Assembly (NCBI RefSeq): GCF_014654895.1
Contig: NZ_BNBE01000003.1
Coordinates: forward strand, 896,501 to 960,500
Length of the DNA: 64,000 bases
Source: Streptomyces filamentosus
Lineage (GTDB): Bacteria > Actinomycetota > Actinomycetes > Streptomycetales > Streptomycetaceae
Reading direction: 5' to 3'
The notes under the pieces are model-generated. The model was not told the DNA's origin. It saw nothing but the letters and a program-made list of their open reading frames with translations, and did not search any database. Of the stretch, positions 50,691 to 58,391 are shown one piece after another (position 1 is the stretch's first letter; each line of letters starts with the position of its first letter). A program made the translations under genes and the position numbers.

Positions 50691-51932
50691 ATGGCCCAGC
50701 ACGTCGAGCCCGCCGAGCACCCCGCCTACCCCGTCGGCCTCCGCCTCGCCGGCCGGCGCGTCGTCGTCCTCGGCGGCGGCACGGTCGCCCAGCGCCGGCT
50801 GCCCGCCCTCATCGCCGCCGGTGCCGACCTCACCCTGATCTCCCCCTCGGCGACCCCCTCCGTGGAGGCGATGGCCGAGGCCGGCGAGATCACGTGGATC
50901 CGCCGCCGCTACGAGGACGGGGACCTGGCCGACGCCTGGTACGCGCTCGTCGCCACCACCGACCCGGCCGCCAACGCCGCCGCCTCCGCCGAGGCCGAGC
51001 GCTCCCGCGTCTGGTGCGTCCGCTCCGACGACGCCGAGGCCGCCACCGCCTGGACCCCGGCCACCGGCCGCGGCGACGGCGTCACCGTCGCCGTCCTCAC
51101 CGGCCACGACCCGCGCCGCTCGGCGGCCGTCCGGGACGCGATCCTGGAGGGCCTGCGCGACGGCTCCCTCGCCGCGCCCGCCCAGCGCGCCCGCACCCCC
51201 TTCGTCGCCCTCGTCGGCGGCGGCCCCGGCGACCCCGACCTCATCACGGTCCGCGGCCGCCGGCTGCTCGCCGAGGCCGACGTCGTCATCGCCGACCGGC
51301 TAGGCCCCCGCGACCTCCTGGACGAGCTGCCCCCGCACGTCGAGGTGATCGACGCGGCGAAGATCCCGTACGGCCGCTTCATGGCCCAGGAGGCCATCAA
51401 CAACGCGCTGATCGAGCACGCCAAGGCGGGGAAGTCCGTCGTCCGCCTCAAGGGCGGCGACCCCTTCGTCTTCGGCCGGGGCATGGAGGAGGCGCAGGCG
51501 CTCGCCACCGAGGGCATCGCCTGCACCGTCGTGCCCGGCATCTCCAGCTCCATCTCGGTCCCCGGCGCCGCCGGCATCCCGGTCACCCACCGGGGCGTCG
51601 CCCACGAGTTCACCGTGGTCAGCGGCCACGTCGGCCCCGACGACCCGCGCTCGCTCGTCGACTGGGCCTCGCTCGCCAAGCTCACCGGCACCCTGGTGAT
51701 CCTCATGGGCGTCGACAAGATAGGGAAGATCGCCGAGGCGCTCGTCGCCCACGGCAAGGCCCCCGACACCCCGCTCGCCCTGGTCCAGGAGGGCACCACC
51801 GCGGCCCAGCGCCGGGTGGACGCCACCCTCGCCACCGTCGCCGACGTGGTGAAGGCCGAGGAGGTCCGCCCGCCGGCCGTCATCGTCATCGGCCCGGTCG
51901 TCGGGGAGGGCCCCGACAAGCTCACCCGCTGA
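50691..51932 (+). CDS. cobA: CysG-like bifunctional uroporphyrinogen-III C-methyltransferase / precorrin-2 dehydrogenase
   Basis: 413 residues. N-terminal NAD-binding part (GRRVVVLGGGTVAQRRLPAL, LVATTDPAANAAASAEAERS) resembles the CysG/Met8 siroheme synthase N-domain. C-terminal SUMT: VALVGGGPGDPDLITVRGRR, VVRLKGGDPFVFGRGMEEAQ, VVPGISSSISVPGAAGIPVT and GTLVILMGVDKIG. It methylates uroporphyrinogen III twice with SAM to precorrin-2, the branch point to cobalamin and siroheme. No ferrochelatase domain is obvious, so only the dehydrogenase part of siroheme synthesis is suggested. ATG 50691 has no strong ribosome site nearby. Confidence 0.93.
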   Translation: MAQHVEPAEHPAYPVGLRLAGRRVVVLGGGTVAQRRLPALIAAGADLTLISPSATPSVEAMAEAGEITWIRRRYEDGDLADAWYALVATTDPAANAAASAEAERSRVWCVRSDDAEAATAWTPATGRGDGVTVAVLTGHDPRRSAAVRDAILEGLRDGSLAAPAQRARTPFVALVGGGPGDPDLITVRGRRLLAEADVVIADRLGPRDLLDELPPHVEVIDAAKIPYGRFMAQEAINNALIEHAKAGKSVVRLKGGDPFVFGRGMEEAQALATEGIACTVVPGISSSISVPGAAGIPVTHRGVAHEFTVVSGHVGPDDPRSLVDWASLAKLTGTLVILMGVDKIGKIAEALVAHGKAPDTPLALVQEGTTAAQRRVDATLATVADVVKAEEVRPPAVIVIGPVVGEGPDKLTR

Positions 51933-52023
51933 CGCCCCGCATCCCCCCGCGCGCCGGGACGGGAGGCCGTCGCCGACCGTCCCGCGCATTGGCACCACAC
52001 CCCGGACAAGGCAGTATCACCCC

Positions 52024-52842
52024 GTGGCCGAAATCATCACGATCACCGACGCCGACGACCCCCGCCTCCACGACTACACCGGTCTGACCGACGTCGAGCT
52101 GCGTCGCCGGCGCGAGCCCGCCGAGGGCCTGTTCATCGCGGAGGGCGAGAAGGTCATCCGCCGCGCCAAGCAGGCCGGTTACGAGATGCGGTCGATGCTG
52201 CTCTCCGCCAAGTGGGTCGACGTCATGCGCGACGTCATCGACGAGGTCCCCGCCCCGGTGTACGCGATCCAGCCCGACCTCGCCGAGCGCGTCACGGGCT
52301 ACCACGTGCACCGCGGCGCCCTCGCCTCCATGCAGCGCAAGCCGCTGCCGGAGCCCGCCGAACTCCTCGCGGGCGCCCGCCGGGTGGCCGTCATGGAGGC
52401 GGTCAACGACCACACCAACATCGGCGCCATCTTCCGCAGCGCCGCCGCCCTCGGCATGGACGCCGTCCTGCTCTCCCCGGACTGCGCCGACCCGCTCTAC
52501 CGCCGCTCGGTGAAGGTCTCCATGGGCGCCGTCTTCTCCGTCCCGTACGCCCGCCTGGACACCTGGCCGCGCGGCCTGGAGGCGGTGCGGGAGGCGGGCT
52601 TCAAGCTCCTCGCCCTCACCCCCGCCGAGAAGGCGACCACCATGGACGAGGCCGCCCCGCACCGGCTCGACCGGGTGGCCCTGATGCTCGGCGCGGAGGG
52701 CGACGGCCTCTCCACCCAGGCGCTGCGCGCCGCCGACGAGTGGGTCCGCATCCCGATGGCCCACGGCGTCGACTCGCTCAACGTGGGCGCGGCGGCGGCC
52801 GTCGCCTTCTACGCCGTGACGGCGGGCCGCCCCGAGGCGTGA
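52024..52842 (+). CDS. SpoU/TrmH-family RNA 2'-O-methyltransferase
   Basis: 272 residues, GTG start. Substrate-binding N-part (EGLFIAEGEKVIRRAKQAGY, the L30e-like fold), then SPOUT motifs MEAVNDHTNIGAIFRSAAAL, MLGAEGDGLSTQALRAADEW and RIPMAHGVDSLNVGAAAAVA. Ribose methyltransferase for rRNA or tRNA, distinct from the enzyme at 4117. CAGTAT (52010-52015) 8 nt before the GTG may give a leaderless RNA. Ends at a strong 24-bp hairpin shared with the converging kinase gene. Confidence 0.88.
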   Translation: MAEIITITDADDPRLHDYTGLTDVELRRRREPAEGLFIAEGEKVIRRAKQAGYEMRSMLLSAKWVDVMRDVIDEVPAPVYAIQPDLAERVTGYHVHRGALASMQRKPLPEPAELLAGARRVAVMEAVNDHTNIGAIFRSAAALGMDAVLLSPDCADPLYRRSVKVSMGAVFSVPYARLDTWPRGLEAVREAGFKLLALTPAEKATTMDEAAPHRLDRVALMLGAEGDGLSTQALRAADEWVRIPMAHGVDSLNVGAAAAVAFYAVTAGRPEA

Positions 52843-52852
52843 CCCCGCCCGA

Positions 52853-52904
52853 CCCGTGCGGGAGGGCCCCCGGTACGTGCGTACCGGGGGCCCTCCCGCA
52901 CGGG
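52853..52904. terminator. 24-bp perfect bidirectional terminator
   Basis: Stem 52853-52876 with 52881-52904 is perfect over 24 bp (core GGGAGGGCCCCCGGTAC), loop GTGC. It fits exactly between the two convergent stops, ending 1 bp before the kinase TGA complement at 52906. No U-tract on either side. Confidence 0.9.
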
Positions 52905-52905
52905 C

Positions 52906-54078
52906 TCAGCCCTGGAGGGCCTGGGCGGCGGCGATGCCCAGCGCGACCACCAGCGTCACCACCACGAAGACGATGAGCCGCTGGCGCAGCAGCCGGGGGT
53001 TGGCCGGGCGCCGGCCGGTGGAGGTGGTCCGCACCCCCGGGCGGGTCCCGGGCCGCGACTGCGGGTTGCGGGAGCCGCCGCCGGTACGGGCGGGCGCCGA
53101 GGGCCGCGAGGACGGTCCGGGCCCGCGCCGCTGGGCGCCCGCGCGCTCCGGCTCCCGGCCCGGGGCGTCCCGCTCCGTGTACCGCTCGGTCGGCCGCAGC
53201 GTGCCGCGCTCCTCCGTCCGCTCGCGCGGGGCCGGCGGCCGGGCGGACGGCAGCCCCTGCGCCTCGCGGGCCGCGATCTCCTTGAGCCGCATCGACAGCT
53301 GGAGGGTGCTGGGCCGGTCCTCCGGGTCCTTCGCCAGACAGGCCCGGACCAGCGGCGCCAGCGCGTCCGGCACTCCCTGGAGCTGTGCTTCCTCGTGCAC
53401 CACGCGGTACAGCATGACCTCGGAACTGCCGTGCCCGAAGGGGGAGTCGCCCATCGAGGCGTACGCGAGGGTGGCGCCGAGCGAGAAGACGTCGGTCGCG
53501 GGGGTGACGGCCGCGCCCCGCACCTGCTCGGGCGCGAGGAAGCCGGGGGAGCCGACCGCCGTGCCGACGTGGGTCAGGGTGCTGGCGCCGGTGGCCCAGG
53601 CGATCCCGAAGTCGATGATGCGGGGGCCCTTGGGGGAGAGCAGGATGTTCGACGGCTTCAGGTCGCGGTGCACGACCCCGGCCTCGTGGACGGCGACCAG
53701 GCCCTCCGACAGGGCGGCGCCGATCGAGGCCACGTCGGCGGCCCGCAGCGGCCCCTCCTCGGCGACCCGGTCGTGCAGCGAGGGGCCGGGCACGTACTGG
53801 GTGGCGAACCAGGGGCGCTCGGCGTCCAGATCGGCCGCGACGAGCCGGGCGGTGCAGCCGCCCCGGATCCGCCGGGCCGCCGACACCTCGCGGGCGAAGC
53901 GGGAGCGGAACTCCTGGTCCTCGGCCAGGTCCGGCCGGATCACCTTCAGCGCCACCCGCTGGCCGCGCCGGTCGGAGCCGAGGTACACGACTCCCATCCC
54001 GCCGGCGCCCAGCCTGCGGTGGAGCCGGAACGCCCCGACGATCCGCGGGTCCTCGCGCCGGAGCCGCATCATCGCCAT
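52906..54078 (-). CDS. Hanks-type Ser/Thr protein kinase with C-terminal membrane anchor
   Basis: 390 residues. Gly loop GAGGMGVVYLG, Lys45 in VALKVI, catalytic loop HRDLKPSN (Asp139), DFG at 156-158, APE-like FLAPEQ. Kinase domain is about 1-270. A Pro/Arg-rich juxtamembrane region (about 270-365) is followed by one helix FVVVTLVVALGIAAAQAL and only two residues, so there is no extracellular sensor. Phosphorylates Ser/Thr in the cytoplasm; the substrate is unknown. Alternative Mets at positions 3 and 4. Divergent from a 600-bp gene-free region. Confidence 0.93.
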   Translation of the reverse strand: MAMMRLRREDPRIVGAFRLHRRLGAGGMGVVYLGSDRRGQRVALKVIRPDLAEDQEFRSRFAREVSAARRIRGGCTARLVAADLDAERPWFATQYVPGPSLHDRVAEEGPLRAADVASIGAALSEGLVAVHEAGVVHRDLKPSNILLSPKGPRIIDFGIAWATGASTLTHVGTAVGSPGFLAPEQVRGAAVTPATDVFSLGATLAYASMGDSPFGHGSSEVMLYRVVHEEAQLQGVPDALAPLVRACLAKDPEDRPSTLQLSMRLKEIAAREAQGLPSARPPAPRERTEERGTLRPTERYTERDAPGREPERAGAQRRGPGPSSRPSAPARTGGGSRNPQSRPGTRPGVRTTSTGRRPANPRLLRQRLIVFVVVTLVVALGIAAAQALQG

Positions 54079-54689
54079 GGTCCGTCCCCTCGTCCGTTCG
54101 ACGTGGCACAGCTTACGTAGTACCGCCCCCGCGCGCTCATAGGCCGCGCCCTCCCCCCGGCATCGATTGTGAGTGCTGAGGGGGACGAAACCCCCGCACC
54201 CTCCCGGAACCCCCCGTCAACACCCCTTGTCGATCACCCCACTTGACGCCCCCGCGCGACAACTCCCGTGACCCCGCGCCCGCCCCGGTCCGCCCCCGCC
54301 ACCGGCTCCCGCCCGGAAGTGACCCATGTCACCCTTTCCGTCGCCCCTTTTCGCCCCTTTCCGCCGTCCTTCTCCCCGCCTTCCCCTCCCTCTTGCGCCC
54401 TCCCTCCCCGACTCCTCCCCGAACCCCCGTCCGCACCCGGTCCGAACCCCTGCCCGAACCCCTCGGGGAAGACCCCCATCCCCGCGCCCCCGTCTCCACC
54501 CAGGGGAGTACGCCGGGGGGACCGGCGTCATCCTCCCGTAGGCCCGAAAGCCGGTACGCGGGCATGACGCCCCGGCCCTCCGGGATCCCTAGTGTTGAGG
54601 TCATGCGGTGGGCGCGACTCTCGTCCCCCGAGGAACACGCGCCCACCGCACCGAGAACCGGCAAGACACAGCAACGACAGGAGAGGACC
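54079..54689. other. 610-bp gene-free region with strong C-over-G bias on the top strand
   Basis: 54140-54540 is unusually pyrimidine-rich on the plus strand, with runs of CCCCC, CTCCC and TTTCCGCC, and only few Gs. Both plus and minus frames are open over long distances (for instance 54243 on), but with no plausible start site or codon pattern. The last part (54580-54690) contains promoter-like TAGTGTTGAGG and the ribosome site of the small gene at 54690. Function unseen. Confidence 0.5.
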
Positions 54690-54857
54690 ATGGCCCACAC
54701 GGCGCACCGGTCGATCCCCCGCCCCGCGGGGCGCCGCCACCCCCTGGTGGCCACCGCCATGGTCCTTCCTCTCGCGGCCCTGCTCGTGGTCGTCTTCGGC
54801 GGCTGGGAAGCGGTGGTCACACAGGCGTCGTCCGTGGGCGTGATGCTGGGGCGCTGA
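54690..54857 (+). CDS. Small single-span membrane protein, unknown
   Basis: 55 residues: basic N-terminus (HRSIPRPAGRRH), one hydrophobic helix PLVATAMVLPLAALLVVVFG and a short tail with VTQASSVGVML. Ribosome site GGAGAGG before ATG 54690. Not a named family to me. Could be a membrane-bound regulator or a small stress protein; stands alone. Confidence 0.65.
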   Translation: MAHTAHRSIPRPAGRRHPLVATAMVLPLAALLVVVFGGWEAVVTQASSVGVMLGR

Positions 54858-55038
54858 GCGGCGCCCCGGACCCGGGAGAGCGGCCCGGGTCGGGACATCG
54901 GCCGACAGCCCCGTGGGGACGGGGGTGCGGCGGACGACAGCGCAGGGGCCGGTCGGCCGGGGAGCCGACCGGCCCCTCCGCGCGTCCGCCCCCGCCTCCC
55001 CGCGGGAACCGGCCGCGCCCGCCGCGTACGCTCGCCGG

Positions 55039-56007
55039 ATGGAGCTCAAGGGGACCGGGGCCCGGGACGGGGCCCCTCAGGAGCCGGCGGACGGCGTGCT
55101 CGGGGCGCTCGCGGAGACCGCCCGGCGGGCCGTGCACGGCGGGGAGGCCTGCCGGTGCGGGCCCGGCGCGGTCGGGGTGCTGGCGGACCGGGAGGACGGG
55201 GCGGTGGTGCGCCACGGCGGGCTCGTCGCCAAGGCGCACGCCGCCGGGACCGAGGCGGGGGCGCACGCGGCCCGGGTCGGGCTCGCCGCCCGCCCGGAGC
55301 TGGCCGGCGTCCTGCTGCCGCCCGTGCCGGGACCCCGCCCGGCGGACGCCGGGGACCGCCCGGTGACGCTCTGGCCGTACGGGACGCCGGTCGACCCGGA
55401 CGACCCGGACGCCGCCCCGTGGGAGGCGGCGGCCCGCCTCCTCGCCCTGCTGCACCGCACGCCGCCGCCGGCCGGCCCGCTGCCCGCGATGCGCGCCCCG
55501 GAGAAGGCGGCCCTGGCCGTCGGACGGATGCTGCGCGCCGCGCCGGACCATCCGGCGGCGGCCACCGTCCTCGCGGCCTGGCGGACCGTGGAGGGGGCCG
55601 GGAGCGGCCGTGCGGAGCTGTGCCACGGCGACTTCCACCTCGGCCAGCTCGTCCGGGACTTCCGCGGCGACTGGCGGCTCATCGACGTCGACGACGCCGG
55701 TCTCGGCGACCCCGCCTGGGACCTGGCCCGCCCCGCCGCCTGGTTCGCCGCCGGGCTGCTGCCCGGGGACGTGTGGGCGCGGTTCCTCGGCGCGTACGAG
55801 GAGGCGGGCGGCCCGGCGGCCGGTGCGGACCCCTGGGCGCGGCTCGATCTGCCGGCCCGGGCGCTGACCGTGCAGACGGCGGCCCTGGCGGTGGCCAAGT
55901 CCACGGCGGAGCGGCGCGGGCTCGACGAGGTCGAGGACGTGATGATCGACACCTGCGCCCGGATCGCGTCCGCCCGAACCGCTCCGGCCCCCGCCGCGTC
56001 CCCATAG
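55039..56007 (+). CDS. Aminoglycoside phosphotransferase (APH)-fold kinase
   Basis: 322 residues. Brenner motif CHGDFHLGQLVRD (catalytic Asp) and the Mg-binding LIDVDDAGLGDPAWDLARP are clear; the N-lobe (GGLVAKAHAAGTEAGAHAAR) supplies the Lys. APH-fold kinases phosphorylate aminoglycosides, homoserine, choline or fructosamine; the substrate here is unknown and resistance should not be assumed. TACGCT (55027-55032) ends 6 nt before ATG 55039, so leaderless. The zinc-ribbon gene follows 46 bp later. Confidence 0.82.
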   Translation: MELKGTGARDGAPQEPADGVLGALAETARRAVHGGEACRCGPGAVGVLADREDGAVVRHGGLVAKAHAAGTEAGAHAARVGLAARPELAGVLLPPVPGPRPADAGDRPVTLWPYGTPVDPDDPDAAPWEAAARLLALLHRTPPPAGPLPAMRAPEKAALAVGRMLRAAPDHPAAATVLAAWRTVEGAGSGRAELCHGDFHLGQLVRDFRGDWRLIDVDDAGLGDPAWDLARPAAWFAAGLLPGDVWARFLGAYEEAGGPAAGADPWARLDLPARALTVQTAALAVAKSTAERRGLDEVEDVMIDTCARIASARTAPAPAASP

Positions 56008-56053
56008 GGTGAGGCCATCATTCGAACGGCAAGCGCAGGGAGTTGAGCCGAGC

Positions 56054-56326
56054 ATGCAGTGTCCCAAGTGTCATGCGGCGATGCACACGTACAACCGCAA
56101 CGGCGTCCAGATCGAGCAGTGCAGCGGCTGCCGCGGCATCTTCCTGGACTACGGGGAGCTGGAGGCCCTGACCCGCCTGGAGTCCCAGTGGCAGGCCCCG
56201 CCGGCCCCGCCGGCCGCCTACCCGGCGCAGCCCGCCCCGGCCGCTCCCGCCTGGGGCGCCCCGCACGGCGGTCACCACGGCCACCACCGTTCGCGCGGCT
56301 TCGGCCGGATGCTCTTCTCCTCCTGA
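56054..56326 (+). CDS. TFIIB-type zinc-ribbon protein
   Basis: 90 residues. CPKCHAAM and QCSGCRGIFLDYGELEAL are the zf-TFIIB signature (two CxxC knuckles), as in small bacterial proteins of unknown function. A Pro/Ala spacer (PPAPPAAYPAQPAPAAP) and a His-rich tail GGHHGHHRSRG follow; the tail may bind metal. Start ATG 56054 after GTTGAGCCGAGC. A terminator lies 114 nt after the stop. Confidence 0.82.
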   Translation: MQCPKCHAAMHTYNRNGVQIEQCSGCRGIFLDYGELEALTRLESQWQAPPAPPAAYPAQPAPAAPAWGAPHGGHHGHHRSRGFGRMLFSS

Positions 56327-56439
56327 GCCTCCGCGGTCCCGCTCCGGCCCGGCTCCGCGACGGCGGCGCCGGGCCGTCGGCGTCCCCCTCCCGCGAGCGG
56401 ATCCGGCCGCACCCGGTCCGGCCCGGCGCGCCTGAGCAC

Positions 56440-56479
56440 GACGAAGCCCCCGGCGCGAGCTGCGGCCGGGGGCTTCGTC
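56440..56479. terminator. Terminator of the tRNA array (minus) and zinc-ribbon gene (plus)
   Basis: 15-bp stem GACGAAGCCCCCGGC/GCCGGGGGCTTCGTC (56440-56454/56465-56479) with a 10-nt loop, followed on the plus strand by CTTCT. It lies 6 nt after the last tRNA-Val 3' end, so it should end the tRNA transcript. Confidence 0.8.
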
Positions 56480-56485
56480 CTTCTG

Positions 56486-56557
56486 TGCGCGATACTGGGA
56501 TTGAACCAGTGACCTCTTCCGTGTCAGGGAAGCGCTCTCCCGCTGAGCTAATCGCGC
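56486..56557 (-). tRNA. tRNA-Val(GAC), array copy furthest from promoter
   Basis: 72 nt with 7-bp acceptor GCGCGAT/ATCGCGC, D-arm TAGCTCAGCGGGAGAGC, anticodon loop CTGACAC (anticodon GAC) and T-arm GGTTCAATCC. CCA is not encoded (CAG follows). Last of four GAC copies. Confidence 0.96.
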
Positions 56558-56584
56558 GGGACGCACCCGAAGGTGCGGGAGATG

Positions 56585-56659
56585 TGGTGCGCGATACTGG
56601 GATTGAACCAGTGACCTCTTCCGTGTCAGGGAAGCGCTCTCCCGCTGAGCTAATCGCGC
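56585..56659 (-). tRNA. tRNA-Val(GAC), CCA encoded
   Basis: Same sequence as the copy at 56486 with 3' CCA encoded in the DNA (TGG at 56585-56587). Anticodon GAC. Confidence 0.96.
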
Positions 56660-56686
56660 GGGACGCACCCGAAGGTGCGGGGGACG

Positions 56687-56761
56687 TGGTGCGCGATACT
56701 GGGATTGAACCAGTGACCTCTTCCGTGTCAGGGAAGCGCTCTCCCGCTGAGCTAATCGCGC
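56687..56761 (-). tRNA. tRNA-Val(GAC), CCA encoded
   Basis: Identical tRNA body to 56486 and 56588; CCA encoded (TGG at 56687-56689). Anticodon GAC. Confidence 0.96.
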
Positions 56762-56795
56762 GGGGGATCCGGGGATCCAGGACCCGAAGGCCCAG

Positions 56796-56867
56796 TGGAC
56801 GATACTGGGATTGAACCAGTGACCTCTTCCGTGTCAGGGAAGCGCTCTCCCGCTGAGCTAATCGTCC
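56796..56867 (-). tRNA. tRNA-Val(GAC) with a different acceptor stem
   Basis: Body identical to the others from position 8 to 65, but the acceptor is GGACGAT/ATCGTCC; it still pairs, so it should be functional. CCA not encoded. Anticodon GAC. Its 5' end is only 1 nt from the tRNA-Cys CCA end. Confidence 0.95.
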
Positions 56868-56868
56868 T

Positions 56869-56942
56869 TGGAGGTGGAGACGGGATTTGAACCCGTGTAG
56901 ACGGCTTTGCAGGCCGTTGCCTCGCCTCTCGGCCACTCCACC
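56869..56942 (-). tRNA. tRNA-Cys(GCA), CCA encoded
   Basis: Acceptor GGTGGAG/CTCCACC, anticodon loop CTGCAAA (GCA), T-arm GGTTCAAATCC, discriminator T and encoded CCA. Second gene of the array in transcription order. Confidence 0.96.
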
Positions 56943-56981
56943 AGGAGTGAATACGGGGGTTCGGGAAGATCCCCCACATCG

Positions 56982-57054
56982 AGCGGACGACGAGATTCGA
57001 ACTCGCGACCCTCACCTTGGCAAGGTGATGCTCTACCAACTGAGCCACGTCCGC
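56982..57054 (-). tRNA. tRNA-Gly(GCC)
   Basis: 73 nt, acceptor GCGGACG/CGTCCGC, D-arm GGCTCAGTTGGTAGAGC, anticodon GCC, T-arm GAGTTCGAATCTC. First gene of the array; a promoter lies about 45 bp upstream. Confidence 0.96.
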
Positions 57055-57096
57055 TTGTCGGTTCCGTTCCGCTTGCGCGTCCCGGCGACGTGTTGA

Positions 57097-57124
57097 ACTC
57101 TAGCGGATTCCCGGGCCAGTACAA
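57097..57124 (-). promoter_or_regulatory. Promoter of the tRNA array
   Basis: On the minus strand, TTGTAC (57124-57119) and TAGAGT (57102-57097) are separated by 16 bp; the tRNA-Gly 5' end is 42 nt further on. AAACGCGTTTTTG upstream is AT-richer than its surroundings. Together with 57125-57308 this is the gap to pabB, which has its own -10 TAGACT at 57297-57302. Confidence 0.65.
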
Positions 57125-57308
57125 AAACGCGTTTCCGCAGCGTGCTGACCTGCACGCCCTTCGTGGCGCCCGGCCGCGCCCACGGAGGGTTCGAACGCCG
57201 TTCACCCACCGTGTCCCCCGGGGAGGGGGACGGAGGGAGGGGAGGGGCGGCGGGGGTCCCGCCCCCGGGCGCCCGGTGCCCGCGCCCGGGCCGACCTAGA
57301 CTCGATCC

Positions 57309-58391
57309 GTGTACGACCTTGCTCCCCTGGCCCGCTTCGGCGGCCTCGTCGCGACCGACCTCCGGGACGTCACCCACGATCCCGAGGCGCTGGACTCCGC
57401 AGGCTTCTGGGCCGTCTGCGCCGACTTCGAGGGCCGGCTGACCTGTGCCCGCTTCGGAGACGTCCGCAGGGCGCCGGTGCCCCCCGCCGTCCCCGGCGCC
57501 TGGACCGGTCCCGGCCCCGGCGACTGGACCTCCTCGCTCGACCGCGCCGCGTACACCGCGGGCGTGCGGGCGGTGCGCGCCCACATCGCGCGCGGCGAGG
57601 TCTACCAGGCGAACCTCTGCCGGGTGATGAGCGCGCCGCTGCCCGACCCGGACGGTGCCGACGTCGACGCGCTGACCGCGCTGCTCGCGGCCGGCAACCC
57701 CGCCCCGTACGCCGGAACGATCCGGCTGCCCGCCCACGGCGTCGAGATCGCCACCGCCTCGCCCGAGCTCTACCTCCGGCGCGAGGGCGCCCGGGTCTCC
57801 TCCGGTCCCATCAAGGGCACCGGCCGGACCGCCGGCGACCTGCTGCCCAAGGACCACGCCGAGAACGTGATGATCGTGGACCTGGTCCGCAACGACCTCG
57901 GCCGCGTCTGCGAGACCGGTTCCGTCGCCGTCCCCGCCCTCTGCGAGCTGGAGGAGCACCCGGGCCTCGTCCACCTCGTCTCCACCGTCAGCGGGGTGCT
58001 GCGCGAGGACGCCGGCTGGCCCGAGCTGCTCGCCGCCACCTTCCCGCCCGGCTCCGTCACCGGCGCCCCCAAGTCCAGCGCCCTGCGGATCATCGAGGCG
58101 CTGGAGACCGCGCCCCGGGGCCCGTACTGCGGGGGCGTCGGCTGGGTGGACGCCGACAGCGGCCACGGCGAGCTGGCCGTCGGCATCCGCACCTTCTGGA
58201 TCGACCGCCCCCACGGCCTGCTCCGCTTCGGCACCGGCGCCGGGATCACCTGGGGTTCCGACCCCGAGCGGGAGTGGGAGGAGACCGAGCTGAAGGCGGC
58301 CCGGCTGGTCGCGATAGCGTCGGGCGTCTACGAGTCGGGCGCCCCGGACACGGACGTTCCTGGGGCGAGCGGAAAGGCCATCTCTCGATGA
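57309..58391 (+). CDS. pabB: Aminodeoxychorismate synthase component I (PabB-like)
   Basis: 360 residues, chorismate-binding fold. RGEVYQANLCRVMSAPL, ASPELYLRREG, the catalytic Lys169 in GPIKGTGRT, VDLVRNDLGRVCETGSV and PPGSVTGAPKSSALRIIEAL. Converts chorismate with ammonia (from a PabA partner, not in this window) to 4-amino-4-deoxychorismate for folate. The N-terminus is short, with no anthranilate-type extension. GTG 57309 is 6 nt after TAGACT (57297-57302), so leaderless. ATGA overlap with the next gene makes this a pabBC operon. Confidence 0.9.
   Translation: MYDLAPLARFGGLVATDLRDVTHDPEALDSAGFWAVCADFEGRLTCARFGDVRRAPVPPAVPGAWTGPGPGDWTSSLDRAAYTAGVRAVRAHIARGEVYQANLCRVMSAPLPDPDGADVDALTALLAAGNPAPYAGTIRLPAHGVEIATASPELYLRREGARVSSGPIKGTGRTAGDLLPKDHAENVMIVDLVRNDLGRVCETGSVAVPALCELEEHPGLVHLVSTVSGVLREDAGWPELLAATFPPGSVTGAPKSSALRIIEALETAPRGPYCGGVGWVDADSGHGELAVGIRTFWIDRPHGLLRFGTGAGITWGSDPEREWEETELKAARLVAIASGVYESGAPDTDVPGASGKAISR

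Larger units (their letters stand above)
56558..56761. repeat. 102-bp tandem duplication carrying tRNA-Val
   Basis: Copies of tRNA plus spacer at 56588 and 56690 relative to 56486 have a 102-bp period; the 30-bp spacers differ by 2 bases and each contains CGCACC-cgaa-GGTGCG, a small hairpin. The fourth tRNA (56796) has a different acceptor stem and spacer, so it is an older copy. Confidence 0.9.

Noticed and set aside
54243..54857. 204-codon ORF containing the small gene
   Set aside because: The first 149 codons lie in a C-biased stretch with Pro/Arg low complexity; ribosome site and helix support only the last 55 codons.
55039..56007. Aminoglycoside resistance gene
   Set aside because: The APH fold is shared by many metabolic kinases; nothing in sequence or context points to an antibiotic.
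56059..56814. Plus-strand ORF across the tRNA array with repeated DTGIEPVTSS peptides
   Set aside because: It is the complement of the tRNA-Val genes read as protein; the repeats are the tRNA duplication.
56486..57054. Integrated element attached at tRNA genes
   Set aside because: No integrase, no displaced tRNA 3' end and flanking genes are core genes; the tRNA repeats are local duplications.
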